From UBA8687 sp964564655 (lineage in GTDB: Bacteria; Nitrospinota; Nitrospinia; Nitrospinales; VA-1): a DNA stretch of 64,000 nucleotides. The translations under genes and the position numbers were made by a program. Shown in pieces: positions 7,783 to 17,699 of this stretch. The DNA lies in contig CAZMBO010000002.1 of assembly GCA_964564655.1 (NCBI GenBank), forward strand, positions 1-64,000, in the 5' to 3' direction. The notes beneath the pieces are model-generated. The model did not search any database, was not told where the DNA came from, and worked only from the letters and a program-made list of their open reading frames with translations. Numbering within the stretch: the stretch's first letter is position 1; the number at the start of each line of letters is the position of its first letter.

Positions 7783-8982
7783 GTGAGCGTAACTGAACAG
7801 GGACTGCTGCAGCGTGATAAAGATACGATGACCCTCAACATGGGTCCGCAACACCCGAGTACCCATGGAGTGTTTCGTGTCATCTTGGAAATGGATGGCG
7901 AAGTTGTCAAGACCGCTGAACCTGAGATCGGATACCTGCATACGGGAATCGAAAAAACTTCTGAGAACAAACGTTATGCGCACGTCATCCCGATGACGGA
8001 TCGTTTGGATTATCTCAATCCTCCTGGAAACAATCTTGCGTTTTGTCTTAGCACTGAAAAACTCTTGGAAATTGAAATTCCTGATCGGGCAAATGCTCTT
8101 CGAGTGATCATGTGCGAACTCTCTCGTATTGCCAGTCATCTTGTCTGGTTGGGAACACATGCGCTAGATATTGGGGCGATGACAGTTTTCCTTTATTGTT
8201 GGCGAGAGCGCGAGATGATTCTGGATCTAAATGAGGAAATTTCGGGAGTTCGTATGATGACGAGTTACATTCGCGTTGGTGGAGTGGCAAAAGACGCTAC
8301 TCGATCATGGTTGGATGGCATTCTTGATTTTGTACAATATTTCCCCGAAAAAGTAGACGAATACGAAAGATTGCTCACCAACAATCCAATATGGTTGGAC
8401 CGTACAGAAGGTGTCGGTGCTTTTACTCGGGAAGAAGCGATTAATTGGAGTTTGAGCGGCCCGGCATTACGGGCTTCGGGGGTGAATTGGGATATTCGTA
8501 AATCGCAGCCTTACAGCGGCTATGAAAATTATAATTTTGAGGTTCCCGTTCAAAACAACGGTGATATTTTTGATCGCTACCGTGTACGGATTGAAGAAAT
8601 GCGACAGAGCCGCTCTATCATTCAGCAGGTCTTAGAGGATCTTCCAGGCGGGCCTTACAAGGCTCCGGACAATAAAGTCTCTTTGCCAGCCCGCGAAACA
8701 CTTCATACTAGCATGGAAGCTTTGATCCATCATTTTAAACTGGTGTCAGAAGGAATCAGCGTTCCGAAGGGTGAAACTTATGTGCCGATTGAAGGAGCAA
8801 GAGGCGAAGTCGGGTTTTACATTGTCAGCGATGGAACTAATGTTCCATCACGGGTCAAACTCCGAGCGCCTTCGTTTATGGCGATCCCAGGGATGTGTAA
8901 GATGATGGAAGGTTGCTATATCGCAGATGTGGTTGGCATCATTGGTAGCATCGATATTGTAATGGGAGAAGTAGATCGCTAG
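7783..8982 (+). CDS. nuoD: NADH-quinone oxidoreductase subunit D
   Basis: The 49 kDa-type subunit that forms the quinone-binding pocket with NuoB, 399 residues with a GTG start. The motifs MGPQHPSTHGV, EPEIGYLHTGIEK, GARGEVGFY and the C-terminal GSIDIVMGEVDR are all present, and the length is normal for a separate NuoD. An 88-base gap without a clear signal separates it from nuoE. Confidence 0.95.
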   Translation: MSVTEQGLLQRDKDTMTLNMGPQHPSTHGVFRVILEMDGEVVKTAEPEIGYLHTGIEKTSENKRYAHVIPMTDRLDYLNPPGNNLAFCLSTEKLLEIEIPDRANALRVIMCELSRIASHLVWLGTHALDIGAMTVFLYCWREREMILDLNEEISGVRMMTSYIRVGGVAKDATRSWLDGILDFVQYFPEKVDEYERLLTNNPIWLDRTEGVGAFTREEAINWSLSGPALRASGVNWDIRKSQPYSGYENYNFEVPVQNNGDIFDRYRVRIEEMRQSRSIIQQVLEDLPGGPYKAPDNKVSLPARETLHTSMEALIHHFKLVSEGISVPKGETYVPIEGARGEVGFYIVSDGTNVPSRVKLRAPSFMAIPGMCKMMEGCYIADVVGIIGSIDIVMGEVDR

Positions 8983-9069
8983 ATTTAGAGCAGTTGAGTT
9001 TTTAGCCTTTTATTTCTAGTTTATACCCTCTTGGAATTGCGGAGGGGAGCCGACAGTAATAAATGAATT

Positions 9070-9546
9070 ATGGCAGAGTATAAATTTACAAAAGATCAGG
9101 AAAAAGAGATCAGCGGCATTCTTGCAAAGTACCCGGTTAAAACTTCGGCGTTACTTCCTTTGTTGACTCTGGTGCAACGATCGGACCAGGTAGTTAGTCC
9201 GGGAGCGATGGTTGCGATAGGAAAAAAACTGGATGTTTCCCCTGCTTACGTTCAGTCAGTTATGTCCTTTTATACGATGTACCACACGGAAAAAGTGGGA
9301 AAGTATATGATTCTGTTCTGTATCAATATTAGTTGCCAATTGAACGGATGCGACAAGCTCCTTGAGCACACAGCAAAAAAACTGAATATCAAGGTAGGAG
9401 AAACCACCTCGGACGAAAAGTTCACCCTGCATCGAGAGGAATGTTTGGCTGCTTGCACGGAAGCGCCGATGATGCGGGTCAATGATACTTATTATGGAAA
9501 CCTGACTGAACAGCGCATCGATCAGATCATCGACTCACTGGATTGA
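9070..9546 (+). CDS. nuoE: NADH-quinone oxidoreductase subunit E
   Basis: The 24 kDa-type subunit of the NADH-dehydrogenase module, carrying [2Fe-2S] cluster N1a. The four ligands are in the canonical spacing: C84, C89, C125 and C129 (CINISC, then CLAAC). The protein is 158 residues and begins with the usual helical domain. It lies 3 bases before nuoF, its structural partner. Confidence 0.95.
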   Translation: MAEYKFTKDQEKEISGILAKYPVKTSALLPLLTLVQRSDQVVSPGAMVAIGKKLDVSPAYVQSVMSFYTMYHTEKVGKYMILFCINISCQLNGCDKLLEHTAKKLNIKVGETTSDEKFTLHREECLAACTEAPMMRVNDTYYGNLTEQRIDQIIDSLD

Positions 9547-9549
9547 TTT

Positions 9550-10809
9550 ATGACTCAGATTCTATTTAAAGATATAAATAAAAAAAATCTTCATACGATG
9601 AAGGTGTATGAGGGGCTTGGTGGCTACCAGTCTCTAAAAAAGGCGTTTTCCCAAAAGCCCGAAGAGATTGTTGAGGCGGTAAAGGCATCCGGTTTACGGG
9701 GTCGCGGTGGAGCCGGGTTTCCTACTGGACTGAAATGGAGTTTTCTCGCCAAGGATGTTTTTCCGCGTTACCTCTGTTGCAATGCGGATGAGTCCGAGCC
9801 AGGAACTTGTAAAGACCGGGAGTTATTGCTTAAAAACCCACACCTTCTTATTGAGGGAATGATCTTATGTTCCTATGCCTGTCGAATAGAAACGGGTTAT
9901 ATCTATTTGCGCGGAGAGTTTCACGATCTTAGTCTAATCATGGACAAAGCTCTGGATGAAGCGCGTGCAAAAGGTTATTTGGGAACAAATATTTTAGGTT
10001 CCGGGTTTAACTTGGAAATCCATACGCATCTGGGGGCGGGAGCCTATATATGTGGAGAAGAATCAGCGTTACTTAACTCTCTTGAAGGTGGTCGCGGGGA
10101 GCCCAGAATGAAACCGCCTTTTCCTGCGGTTGAAGGGTTGTACTCGAAGCCGACAGTTATTAACAATGTTGAAACATTGTGTGTAGTTCCTTTCATCGTA
10201 AATGAAGGTGCAGATAAATATGCGGCTTTGGGAACAGAAAAAAGTAAGGGAACAAAATTGGTGAGTGTTTCTGGTCATGTAAAAAAACCCGGTAATTATG
10301 AAATTGAACTGGGGACACCTACAAGCGAACTTATTTTTAACATGGCCGGGGGAATTCAAAACGATAACAAACTTAAAGCGTTTATCCCGGGAGGATCTTC
10401 CGTTCCCATGTTGCCAGCGGATAAAGTCGATACTCCCTATGATTATGAATCGCTTGCGGCAGCAGGCACCATGTTGGGTTCCGGCGCGTTAATTGTTATT
10501 GATGACAGTATTAATATCGTAGAGGCTACGTTACGGCTCATTAGCTTTTACATGCATGAGTCCTGCGGGAAATGTACGCCTTGTCGCGAAGGAACGCGCT
10601 GGCTCCATCAGATTGTGGAACGCATCATGCAAAACAAGGGGCAATTGGAATATATTACTAAGCTTGAAGATATTTGCGACAATATGGCGTTTAAAACTTT
10701 TTGTCCACTTGCCGATGCTTGTGTCGCTCCAGTTGTGAGCAGCATTAAGTATTTTCGCTCGGATTATGAAGAATATTTTAAAAATGTTCCTGCTGGTGTA
10801 GCTAGGTGA
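9550..10809 (+). CDS. nuoF: NADH-quinone oxidoreductase subunit F
   Basis: The 51 kDa-type subunit that binds NADH and FMN and carries [4Fe-4S] cluster N3. It is 419 residues long. The glycine-rich GLRGRGGAGFPTGLKW and CNADESEPGTCKDR motifs form the FMN/NADH site. ESCGKCTPCREG and the later FCPLADACVAP supply the cluster cysteines. Nothing is missing compared with the family. Confidence 0.96.
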   Translation: MTQILFKDINKKNLHTMKVYEGLGGYQSLKKAFSQKPEEIVEAVKASGLRGRGGAGFPTGLKWSFLAKDVFPRYLCCNADESEPGTCKDRELLLKNPHLLIEGMILCSYACRIETGYIYLRGEFHDLSLIMDKALDEARAKGYLGTNILGSGFNLEIHTHLGAGAYICGEESALLNSLEGGRGEPRMKPPFPAVEGLYSKPTVINNVETLCVVPFIVNEGADKYAALGTEKSKGTKLVSVSGHVKKPGNYEIELGTPTSELIFNMAGGIQNDNKLKAFIPGGSSVPMLPADKVDTPYDYESLAAAGTMLGSGALIVIDDSINIVEATLRLISFYMHESCGKCTPCREGTRWLHQIVERIMQNKGQLEYITKLEDICDNMAFKTFCPLADACVAPVVSSIKYFRSDYEEYFKNVPAGVAR

Positions 10810-10833
10810 TAACAGGAAATTATTGAGGGCTTT

Positions 10834-13329
10834 ATGTCTGATATTACTTTGACGATTGACGGGAAATCAGTCACTGTTCCAAAGGGAACAAAAGTGGTGG
10901 ATGCTGCCAAACAGGTTGATGTAAATATTCCTGTTTTTTGCTATCACGAGAAAATCGGTCCGTTAGGTTGTTGTCGTATGTGTCTTGTTGAGGTTGAAAA
11001 AATGCCGAAACTCATGACCGCATGTACGATGGATGTAGCTCCAGATATGGTTGTGAACACCGTAGGTGATAAGGTTGAAAAAGCGCAGAAAGGTGTGCTG
11101 GAATTTACGCTTCTCAATCATCCTCTAGACTGCCCGGTTTGTGATAAGGGCGGTGAATGTCCGCTTCAGGATAACACTTTCAAGTATGGTCCGCCGGATA
11201 CGCGAATGGAGTTTCATCGCGCCAATAATGTTAAAGCAACCCCTCTCAGTCCGGTAATTACGATTGATCGGGAACGTTGTATCGCCTGCCAACGTTGTAC
11301 GGCGTACAGCGAACGCATTGAGCAGGACCGCGGTCTGGTAATGTTAAACCGTGGATTCCATAACGAGGTCAATACGTTCAATAACGAACCGTATGACAAT
11401 CGTTTTTCTGGAAACGTAATTGATATTTGTCCTGTGGGAGCTTTAACGAATACGGATTTTCGTTTCAAGGCGCGTACCTGGGATTTGGTGAATCAGGATA
11501 CTCTGTGCGCGAATTGTGGTTGTAATTGTAATATCACTTTTGGGACTCGACTTAATGAGTTCATGCGTATTGAAGCGAGGCCCAATGATATGGTGGACGA
11601 TGGCTGGATTTGTGATAAGGGGCGTTGGGGCCATGATTTCGTAGAAAATAAAAATCGGATAACTACTGTTCGGGAAAACAATATAAGGGAAACTGAGCCC
11701 TCTTCTTTTCCAAGTTTTCCGATTGATACGCCGACCGAAAATGCTGCTGAAAAAGTGGTGGAGGCATTCAAAAAAATAGCGGATGAACATGGCCCTGAAA
11801 GCATAGGATTTCTGGGATCTCCATACGCAACGAATGAAGAGAACTATCTATACCAAAAATTATTTCGACTATTAGGGACAAACAATATCGATCATAAATC
11901 GTATCTGGACACTCCGGGATTGCCGATTGACCATTACGATATTGAGCAGATTGAAAATTCTAATGTCGTTTTATTGATTGCCTGTGACCCAACCGAAGAG
12001 TTGCCTATTCTCGATCTGAGAATCAAGAAGGCGGTTTCCCGATGTGGGACAAAACTTCTTTCTCTAAATGATCAGGGTACAGCATTGGATAAATATGCAG
12101 ATCTAAAAATAAAATATAAAGTTGGCTCGGAAGCCTATGCCATCGATGCACTTACAAAAAGTTTAGCTAGTGAGCTAGGAGAGTCGATAGATTTTTCCTC
12201 TAACCTTAAGCAAACCGGAATTTCTAAGGATGAAATGAAGTCGTTGGTGGAAGCGGTTAGATCAAGTATGAAAATTTGTGTCGTATACAACCCCGCTGCG
12301 CTGTCCGGAGATACGGTTCTTCGAGTCAAACGCTTGCTTTCTATGATTACTAAAATTCCTACAGTAGAGTGTGGAGCTATTCCTGCAGCCCCAGCTACTA
12401 ATGCTGTCGGTGCTATGGACATGGGTCTTGTGTCTGATTTCTACCCGGGCGGTGTCTCGGTTTCAGACAGCGAGAAGGTTAAAGAGTTATGGGGGGAAAC
12501 TGCGCCCACGAAAGCTGGGCTGACGGCCTTGGAGATGATTGCGAAAGCAAAAAGTGGTGAGCTAAAAGCATTATGGGTTCATCGATCTAACCCGGTTGTA
12601 GATTTTCCTGGGAGGGCTCAAGTGGTTGAGGCCCTAAAGAACCTGGATCTACTAGTGGTGCATGACATGCTGGCAACGGAAACAACCCAACTTGCGAAAA
12701 TCGTGTTGCCTTCTAATGGGCCAGGCTTTGATGAAGGTACGACCACCAATATTGGCGGCAGGGTTCAAGCTAGAAAAAAAGCTTTAGACTCTAATGGTAT
12801 TGCCGACTGGAAGCTAATCAGTGTGATGTTGAAAAGACTGGGGGATGAAACGGATTACTCGCGAGTAGCGAAAGTTTTGGATGAAATTTCAAAAAAGGTT
12901 CCAGGTTACCAGGAAATTAATAGTAGGTTGGTCGGTAAATTGGGATGCAATAGGGAGCAAGTAGTGAGTGAGGCGGTTTCTCCCGGCAACCTTAAAAGCG
13001 CTGGGAGCAGTAAGGGTAAATTGAGGTTACGTTTGGTGACGTATTTGTTTGCCCACGATAAAATTCTTGATGCTTCATCAAAATTGGCTCACCACTTCAA
13101 GTCTTCTTCGGCTTTTCTCAATGAAGCAGATGCAAGGAATTTAGGGGTTGCCGATGGGGATGTTATTCGGCTCTCCGGAAATGGAATAGAAATAGATGCC
13201 GAACTCACAATAGATAATCGATGTATGGCTGGGGGCATAGTGGTGCCAAAAGTTTCTGATGAACAGGGTGTTAATGGATTGCTAAATCTCGATGGTAGCC
13301 CAGCATGGGTAGATATTAAAAAAGTTTGA
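10834..13329 (+). CDS. nuoG: NADH-quinone oxidoreductase subunit G
   Basis: The large iron-sulfur subunit (831 residues). An N-terminal [2Fe-2S] ferredoxin domain has C36, C47, C50 and C64 in canonical spacing. The His/Cys site HPLDCPVCDKGGEC and the CIACQRC ... DICPVGAL site follow. LCANCGCNC with a downstream WICDKGR provides ligands for the extra cluster N7 found in some bacterial NuoG proteins. The C-terminal two thirds are a molybdopterin-oxidoreductase-like domain with no sign of a working molybdenum site. It is 24 bases from both nuoF and nuoH. Confidence 0.95.
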   Translation: MSDITLTIDGKSVTVPKGTKVVDAAKQVDVNIPVFCYHEKIGPLGCCRMCLVEVEKMPKLMTACTMDVAPDMVVNTVGDKVEKAQKGVLEFTLLNHPLDCPVCDKGGECPLQDNTFKYGPPDTRMEFHRANNVKATPLSPVITIDRERCIACQRCTAYSERIEQDRGLVMLNRGFHNEVNTFNNEPYDNRFSGNVIDICPVGALTNTDFRFKARTWDLVNQDTLCANCGCNCNITFGTRLNEFMRIEARPNDMVDDGWICDKGRWGHDFVENKNRITTVRENNIRETEPSSFPSFPIDTPTENAAEKVVEAFKKIADEHGPESIGFLGSPYATNEENYLYQKLFRLLGTNNIDHKSYLDTPGLPIDHYDIEQIENSNVVLLIACDPTEELPILDLRIKKAVSRCGTKLLSLNDQGTALDKYADLKIKYKVGSEAYAIDALTKSLASELGESIDFSSNLKQTGISKDEMKSLVEAVRSSMKICVVYNPAALSGDTVLRVKRLLSMITKIPTVECGAIPAAPATNAVGAMDMGLVSDFYPGGVSVSDSEKVKELWGETAPTKAGLTALEMIAKAKSGELKALWVHRSNPVVDFPGRAQVVEALKNLDLLVVHDMLATETTQLAKIVLPSNGPGFDEGTTTNIGGRVQARKKALDSNGIADWKLISVMLKRLGDETDYSRVAKVLDEISKKVPGYQEINSRLVGKLGCNREQVVSEAVSPGNLKSAGSSKGKLRLRLVTYLFAHDKILDASSKLAHHFKSSSAFLNEADARNLGVADGDVIRLSGNGIEIDAELTIDNRCMAGGIVVPKVSDEQGVNGLLNLDGSPAWVDIKKV

Positions 13330-13353
13330 TGGAATTTCCCGGAGAACGATAGT

Positions 13354-14397
13354 TTGGATTGGATAACTGAATTTTTAGATGAACTGTGGGATTTTATCGT
13401 TCAATCTTTAGCAGATAACGTTCCTTTAATTGTTGGGAGCGTTAAAGCAATAGTGATTGCTGTTGCTGTAATGTCTGTTGTGCCAGGCCTTGTCTGGCTC
13501 GAGCGGAGGTTGATGGGTCGTTTTCAGGTGCGCTTGGGCCCCAATCGTGTAGGGCCATTTGGGTTTGGACAGCCAATGGCGGATACGATCAAATTGCTTT
13601 TTAAAGAATCAATCATTCAATCTTCGGCAGATAAGTTTTTGTTTCACCTTGCACCTGCTGTGGTTGTTTTTACGGCGATTGTTGCATTTGCGGTAATTCC
13701 TTTTGGTGCTCCGTTCGAAGTATTTGGTCAGAATATTGAGTTGTGGGGTGCAAATGTTAATAGCGGAATTTTATTTGTTTTTGCTATTTCGGGAATGGGG
13801 ATTTATGGGATGGTGATCGCCGGGTTGTCTTCAAATAATAAGTATTCACTGATGGGTGGTTTGCGTTCCTCAGCACAAATGATTAGCTATGAGTTAACTC
13901 TAGGGCTTTCGGCTCTGAGCATCATTATCCTTACTGGCTCTTTAAACTTGGTGGACATGGTGACAGCACAGAAGAGTGTGCCTTTTATCCTTATTCAGCC
14001 TTTGGCGTTTTTATTATTTTTTGTTGCCGGTGTGGCTGAGACAAACCGCGCTCCCTTTGATTTGCCCGAAGCAGAGCAGGAACTGGTTGCCGGGTTCCAT
14101 ACAGAATATACGGGAATGAAGTTTGCCATGTTTTTTATGGGTGAATATATCAATATGGTGACTATGAGTGCTTTGGTAACCTTGTTGTTTTTGGGTGGAT
14201 GGAATACTTATGGAATTCCGGTTTGGCCGATTGTTGCATTTATTGCCAAAGTGGTTTTCCTTTTATGTGTTTTTATATGGCTGCGTTCAACGTTTCCAAG
14301 GATTCGTTATGACAGATTAATGACTTTTGGTTGGAAAGTTTTGCTGCCTTTATGTTTATTAAATTTGCTAATCACCGGCACAATTAAGGTGCTGTAG
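13354..14397 (+). CDS. nuoH: NADH-quinone oxidoreductase subunit H
   Basis: Membrane subunit that joins the two arms and lines the quinone channel, 347 residues with about eight to nine helices. The motifs LERRLMGRFQVRLGPNRVGP, AETNRAPFDLPEAEQELVAG and FLGGW are diagnostic. It starts with TTG at 13354, preceded by GGAGAA. An extended N-terminal amphipathic stretch (first ~20 residues) precedes the first helix. Confidence 0.95.
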   Translation: MDWITEFLDELWDFIVQSLADNVPLIVGSVKAIVIAVAVMSVVPGLVWLERRLMGRFQVRLGPNRVGPFGFGQPMADTIKLLFKESIIQSSADKFLFHLAPAVVVFTAIVAFAVIPFGAPFEVFGQNIELWGANVNSGILFVFAISGMGIYGMVIAGLSSNNKYSLMGGLRSSAQMISYELTLGLSALSIIILTGSLNLVDMVTAQKSVPFILIQPLAFLLFFVAGVAETNRAPFDLPEAEQELVAGFHTEYTGMKFAMFFMGEYINMVTMSALVTLLFLGGWNTYGIPVWPIVAFIAKVVFLLCVFIWLRSTFPRIRYDRLMTFGWKVLLPLCLLNLLITGTIKVL

Positions 14398-14411
14398 GAC
14401 CGGGAGAAGCT

Positions 14412-14906
14412 ATGTTCCAAGCTACTTTTGCGGGTGTTAAAAATTTATTGATCGGAATGGGTGTGACCTTCCGCAACATGTTGAGCAAGCCGGTCACTAT
14501 ACAGTACCCGGAAGTTAAACGTGTCATGCCTGCACGGTATCGTGGTCGCCATTTTCTTAATCGTGATGAAGAGGGATTGGAACGATGTGTGGGTTGTAGT
14601 TTGTGCTCCATCAACTGTCCAGTGGGTTGTATTCATGTTGTGTCCGCAGAGAATGATCCGGACAATCCGGTTTCAAAAGGAGAACGCTATGCCGAGGTTT
14701 ATGAGATCAATCTCCTGCGTTGCATCTATTGTGGGTATTGTGAAGAGGCTTGCCCGGTAGATGCAGTGGTGCTTCGAGAGCATTATGAGCTTGCAGATTA
14801 CGATCGAGAAAATTACATCATGGAGAAGCAAGATCTTCTAGTTTATCCTGAGCCCAATGAGTTCCGAGTCAATGTTTTGGGTAACACGGAACGTGTTAAC
14901 AAATAA
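14412..14906 (+). CDS. nuoI: NADH-quinone oxidoreductase subunit I
   Basis: Ferredoxin-like subunit with clusters N6a and N6b. The 164-residue protein has two perfect CxxCxxCxxxCP sets: C59/C62/C65/C69 and C104/C107/C110/C114. An amphipathic N-terminal helix lies on the membrane arm. It is 14 bases after nuoH; 73 bases separate it from nuoJ. Confidence 0.95.
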   Translation: MFQATFAGVKNLLIGMGVTFRNMLSKPVTIQYPEVKRVMPARYRGRHFLNRDEEGLERCVGCSLCSINCPVGCIHVVSAENDPDNPVSKGERYAEVYEINLLRCIYCGYCEEACPVDAVVLREHYELADYDRENYIMEKQDLLVYPEPNEFRVNVLGNTERVNK

Positions 14907-14979
14907 AGCGGAATGATTTGGGTTCGTTTCGTTTTAACGCTTCAAGATATTAAATACAGTATTTTCAGGGAGTGTATGT

Positions 14980-15519
14980 GTGTTTGATTTAGCAACTGTA
15001 TTTGAATTTACGCGCGATACAGTCATTTTTACCGTTGGGTTAACAGCTGTGCTTGCTAGCCTAGGGGTCATTTTATGTTCCTCCCCAATTTACTGTGCGT
15101 TGTATCTTATTAGCCACATGATTTGTCTTGCGTTGCTCTTTCTACTTTATAACGCTGAATTTCTAGCTGTAGTTCAGATTATTGTCTATGCAGGAGCGGT
15201 CATGATTTTGTTTCTATTCATCATCGCATTACTTGGGGGAAAGAAGGAAGTTCAAGAGCTTACATTTGAACGTTCGATTGCGTTTGCCTTTATTTTTACT
15301 CTGCTGGGCGAATTATATTTGTCTGCAACGGTAGGCCCGACTAAGCAGATTGAAGGAAAAATCAACCCCGAAATATTTGGTACTGCCAAGGCGATAGGGC
15401 TGGAACTATACTCCAAACACCTTGTGGCCTTTGAGCTGGCTTCGGCCTTGTTATTAGTAGCTGCTGTGGGTGTTATTTGTCTAGCAAAGTTTTCTTTTAC
15501 TCCTTTAAAAAGGCGATAA
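14980..15519 (+). CDS. nuoJ: NADH-quinone oxidoreductase subunit J
   Basis: Membrane subunit with five helices, 179 residues. The pi-bulge helix region VVQIIVYAGAVMILFLFII is the NuoJ signature. It starts with GTG at 14980, preceded by an AGGGAG-type ribosome site. It is followed after 2 bases by nuoK. Confidence 0.93.
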   Translation: MFDLATVFEFTRDTVIFTVGLTAVLASLGVILCSSPIYCALYLISHMICLALLFLLYNAEFLAVVQIIVYAGAVMILFLFIIALLGGKKEVQELTFERSIAFAFIFTLLGELYLSATVGPTKQIEGKINPEIFGTAKAIGLELYSKHLVAFELASALLLVAAVGVICLAKFSFTPLKRR

Positions 15520-15521
15520 GT

Positions 15522-15821
15522 ATGGGTCAGGAGTTTGTATTGCTTATTAGCTCATCAGTTTTTTGTGTCGGAGCCTGTGGTTTTATCATCCGCAAGAACC
15601 CGTTGATTATGTTTATGTCTGTTGAGTTGATGCTAAACTCAGTAAACTTTCTTTTGATTGCTTATTCCAGTTTTTTGAATTCCCTAGATGGTCAAATTTT
15701 TGCTTTGATCATAATGACTGTTGCTGCCGCTGAAGTAGTAGTTGGACTGGCTATAATTCTTACAATTTTTCGCACCCGACAGGAAATGGATGTGAATCAT
15801 ATCAATGCTCTGAAAGGTTAA
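15522..15821 (+). CDS. nuoK: NADH-quinone oxidoreductase subunit K
   Basis: Small membrane subunit (99 residues, three helices) related to MrpC. The conserved glutamates in MFMSVELMLNSVN and VAAAEVVVGLAI are present; these take part in proton transfer. I placed the start at the ATG at 15522 because the longer frame from 15477 would overlap nuoJ by 43 bases and exceed the family length. Confidence 0.94.
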   Translation: MGQEFVLLISSSVFCVGACGFIIRKNPLIMFMSVELMLNSVNFLLIAYSSFLNSLDGQIFALIIMTVAAAEVVVGLAIILTIFRTRQEMDVNHINALKG

Positions 15822-15824
15822 ACT

Positions 15825-17693
15825 TTGTTCGCAAGCAGTTGGCTCATTTTATTATTCCCTTTGGTCGGATTTATTTTTCTCAGTTGGTATGGGAATCGAA
15901 TTTCGAAGATACTGGTTGGATCAATCGGCTGCGGTGTCGTTGGGGCGTCTTTCCTCGCTTCGCTAGTGGCGTTGAGTAATTTGCTTTTTTTGCCTTCGGA
16001 AGAACGGGTAGGCAAAGTCCAGGTCCTGTACCAATGGATTTCATCAGCAAATTTTAAGCTAGACCTCTCCATTCTAGTGGATCCACTTTCTGTTTTCATG
16101 TTCCTCATTGTTACAGGGGTTGGTTTTATAATTCATATTTACTCAATTGGTTATATGCATGACGACCCTGAGTATGCGCGGTTTTTTTCTTATTTAAATC
16201 TATTCATTTTTTCCATGCTGGTTTTGGTGGCAGCAGCGGATTTCTTTTTCCTTATAGTTGGATGGGCTCTGGTCGGGCTGGCTTCTTATTTGCTGATAGG
16301 ATTTTATAAAGAGAAAACCAGTGCTGTGCTTGCAGCACGTAAAGCTTTTGTAATGAATGTTATCGGCGATGTTGGCATGGTGATCGCGGCTTTTGTTATT
16401 TTTGAGTCTTTTGGGACCTTAAATTTTATCGAGGTCTTTGCTGCGGCACCAGGAACCTTTCGGGTTAATGACGACCAAATTCTTTTAATAACTTTATTGC
16501 TTCTTGTTGGTGCATTTGCAAAATCAGCACAACTCCCATTGCATACCTGGTTACCTGATGCAATGGAAGGGCCGACTCCTGTTAGCGCGTTGATCCATGC
16601 TGCAACTATGGTAACTGCTGGAGTTTATCTCATTGCCCGGTGTCATGTGTTGTATGAACTGGCTCCCTTCACAATGTATTTGATAGCTGCAATTGGAGTG
16701 TTAACAGCAATTTTCGCTGGCACGATGGGAATGTTGCAATATGACATCAAGCGGGTGATCGCCTATTCCACTATGAGTCAGCTTGGCTATATGTTTCTTG
16801 CAATGGGAATAGGGGTATATAGCCTTGGCATGTTTCATCTAATGACACATGCCTTTTTCAAAGCGCTGTTATTTCTTGCGGCAGGGAGTGTTATTCATGC
16901 AATGGATGGGGAACAGGATATTAGAAAGATGGGCGGGCTGAGAAAGGTTATGCCCCTGACTCATGGTACATTTTTGATTGGTGCTTTAGCATTGGCCGGG
17001 TTCCCGCTCACGAGCGGCTACTTTAGTAAGGAAGCAATTATTCTCAGCTCTTATCACGAAGACATGGGAAATTTTATTTTTTGGGCGATCGCACTCATCA
17101 CCGCGGGGATGACGGCTTTTTATATTTTTCGAGTTTATTTCTCTACGTTTATTGGTGAAACAAAGAGTCCGGATGCACACCCTCATGAATCTCCCACAAC
17201 GATGGTCCTGCCTTTAATTGTTTTAGCGGTTTTTGCGTTGGGTGGGGGGTTGTTAAGCCCGCTAGTAGATGGATTTCTTGCACCAGTCTTTGGTCGCGAG
17301 GCCCATCATTTCCATGATGGCTTTTTGGAAACTATCGCACTCATTGCTGGAATTGGTGGTATAGCTACTGCGGCGTTAGTGTACCAAGTAAGTAAAGATC
17401 GCATAGAACTGATGAAAGAAGCGCTTGCCCCGTTGTATGATTTGGTATTCCATAAATATTATATCGATGAGATTTATGACCTATTAATTGTAAAACCCAC
17501 CAAAGCGATTGGGGCTTTTATGGAAGAAAAGGCTGAAAAGCAGGGGATTGACTTTGCAGTCGATGAGGTGGGTTTTCAGGTTAAAGAAGTTAGTCGGGGA
17601 ATCGGTTTCTGGCAGTCGGGTAGGATACGTACATACGCATTAAACATGGTTGCCGGCATGGTAATTATTTTATTATTTGTAGTTTTTCTGTAG
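15825..17693 (+). CDS. nuoL: NADH-quinone oxidoreductase subunit L
   Basis: Antiporter-like proton-pumping subunit at the far end of the membrane arm, 622 residues. It contains the proton-antiporter core (DAMEGPTPVSALIHAATMV, RVIAYSTMSQLGYMFLA, LMTHAFFKALLFLAAGSVIH) and the long C-terminal extension with the lateral helix and terminal anchor. It begins with TTG at 15825, 3 bases after nuoK. Confidence 0.95.
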   Translation: MFASSWLILLFPLVGFIFLSWYGNRISKILVGSIGCGVVGASFLASLVALSNLLFLPSEERVGKVQVLYQWISSANFKLDLSILVDPLSVFMFLIVTGVGFIIHIYSIGYMHDDPEYARFFSYLNLFIFSMLVLVAAADFFFLIVGWALVGLASYLLIGFYKEKTSAVLAARKAFVMNVIGDVGMVIAAFVIFESFGTLNFIEVFAAAPGTFRVNDDQILLITLLLLVGAFAKSAQLPLHTWLPDAMEGPTPVSALIHAATMVTAGVYLIARCHVLYELAPFTMYLIAAIGVLTAIFAGTMGMLQYDIKRVIAYSTMSQLGYMFLAMGIGVYSLGMFHLMTHAFFKALLFLAAGSVIHAMDGEQDIRKMGGLRKVMPLTHGTFLIGALALAGFPLTSGYFSKEAIILSSYHEDMGNFIFWAIALITAGMTAFYIFRVYFSTFIGETKSPDAHPHESPTTMVLPLIVLAVFALGGGLLSPLVDGFLAPVFGREAHHFHDGFLETIALIAGIGGIATAALVYQVSKDRIELMKEALAPLYDLVFHKYYIDEIYDLLIVKPTKAIGAFMEEKAEKQGIDFAVDEVGFQVKEVSRGIGFWQSGRIRTYALNMVAGMVIILLFVVFL

Positions 17694-17699
17694 ATAAAA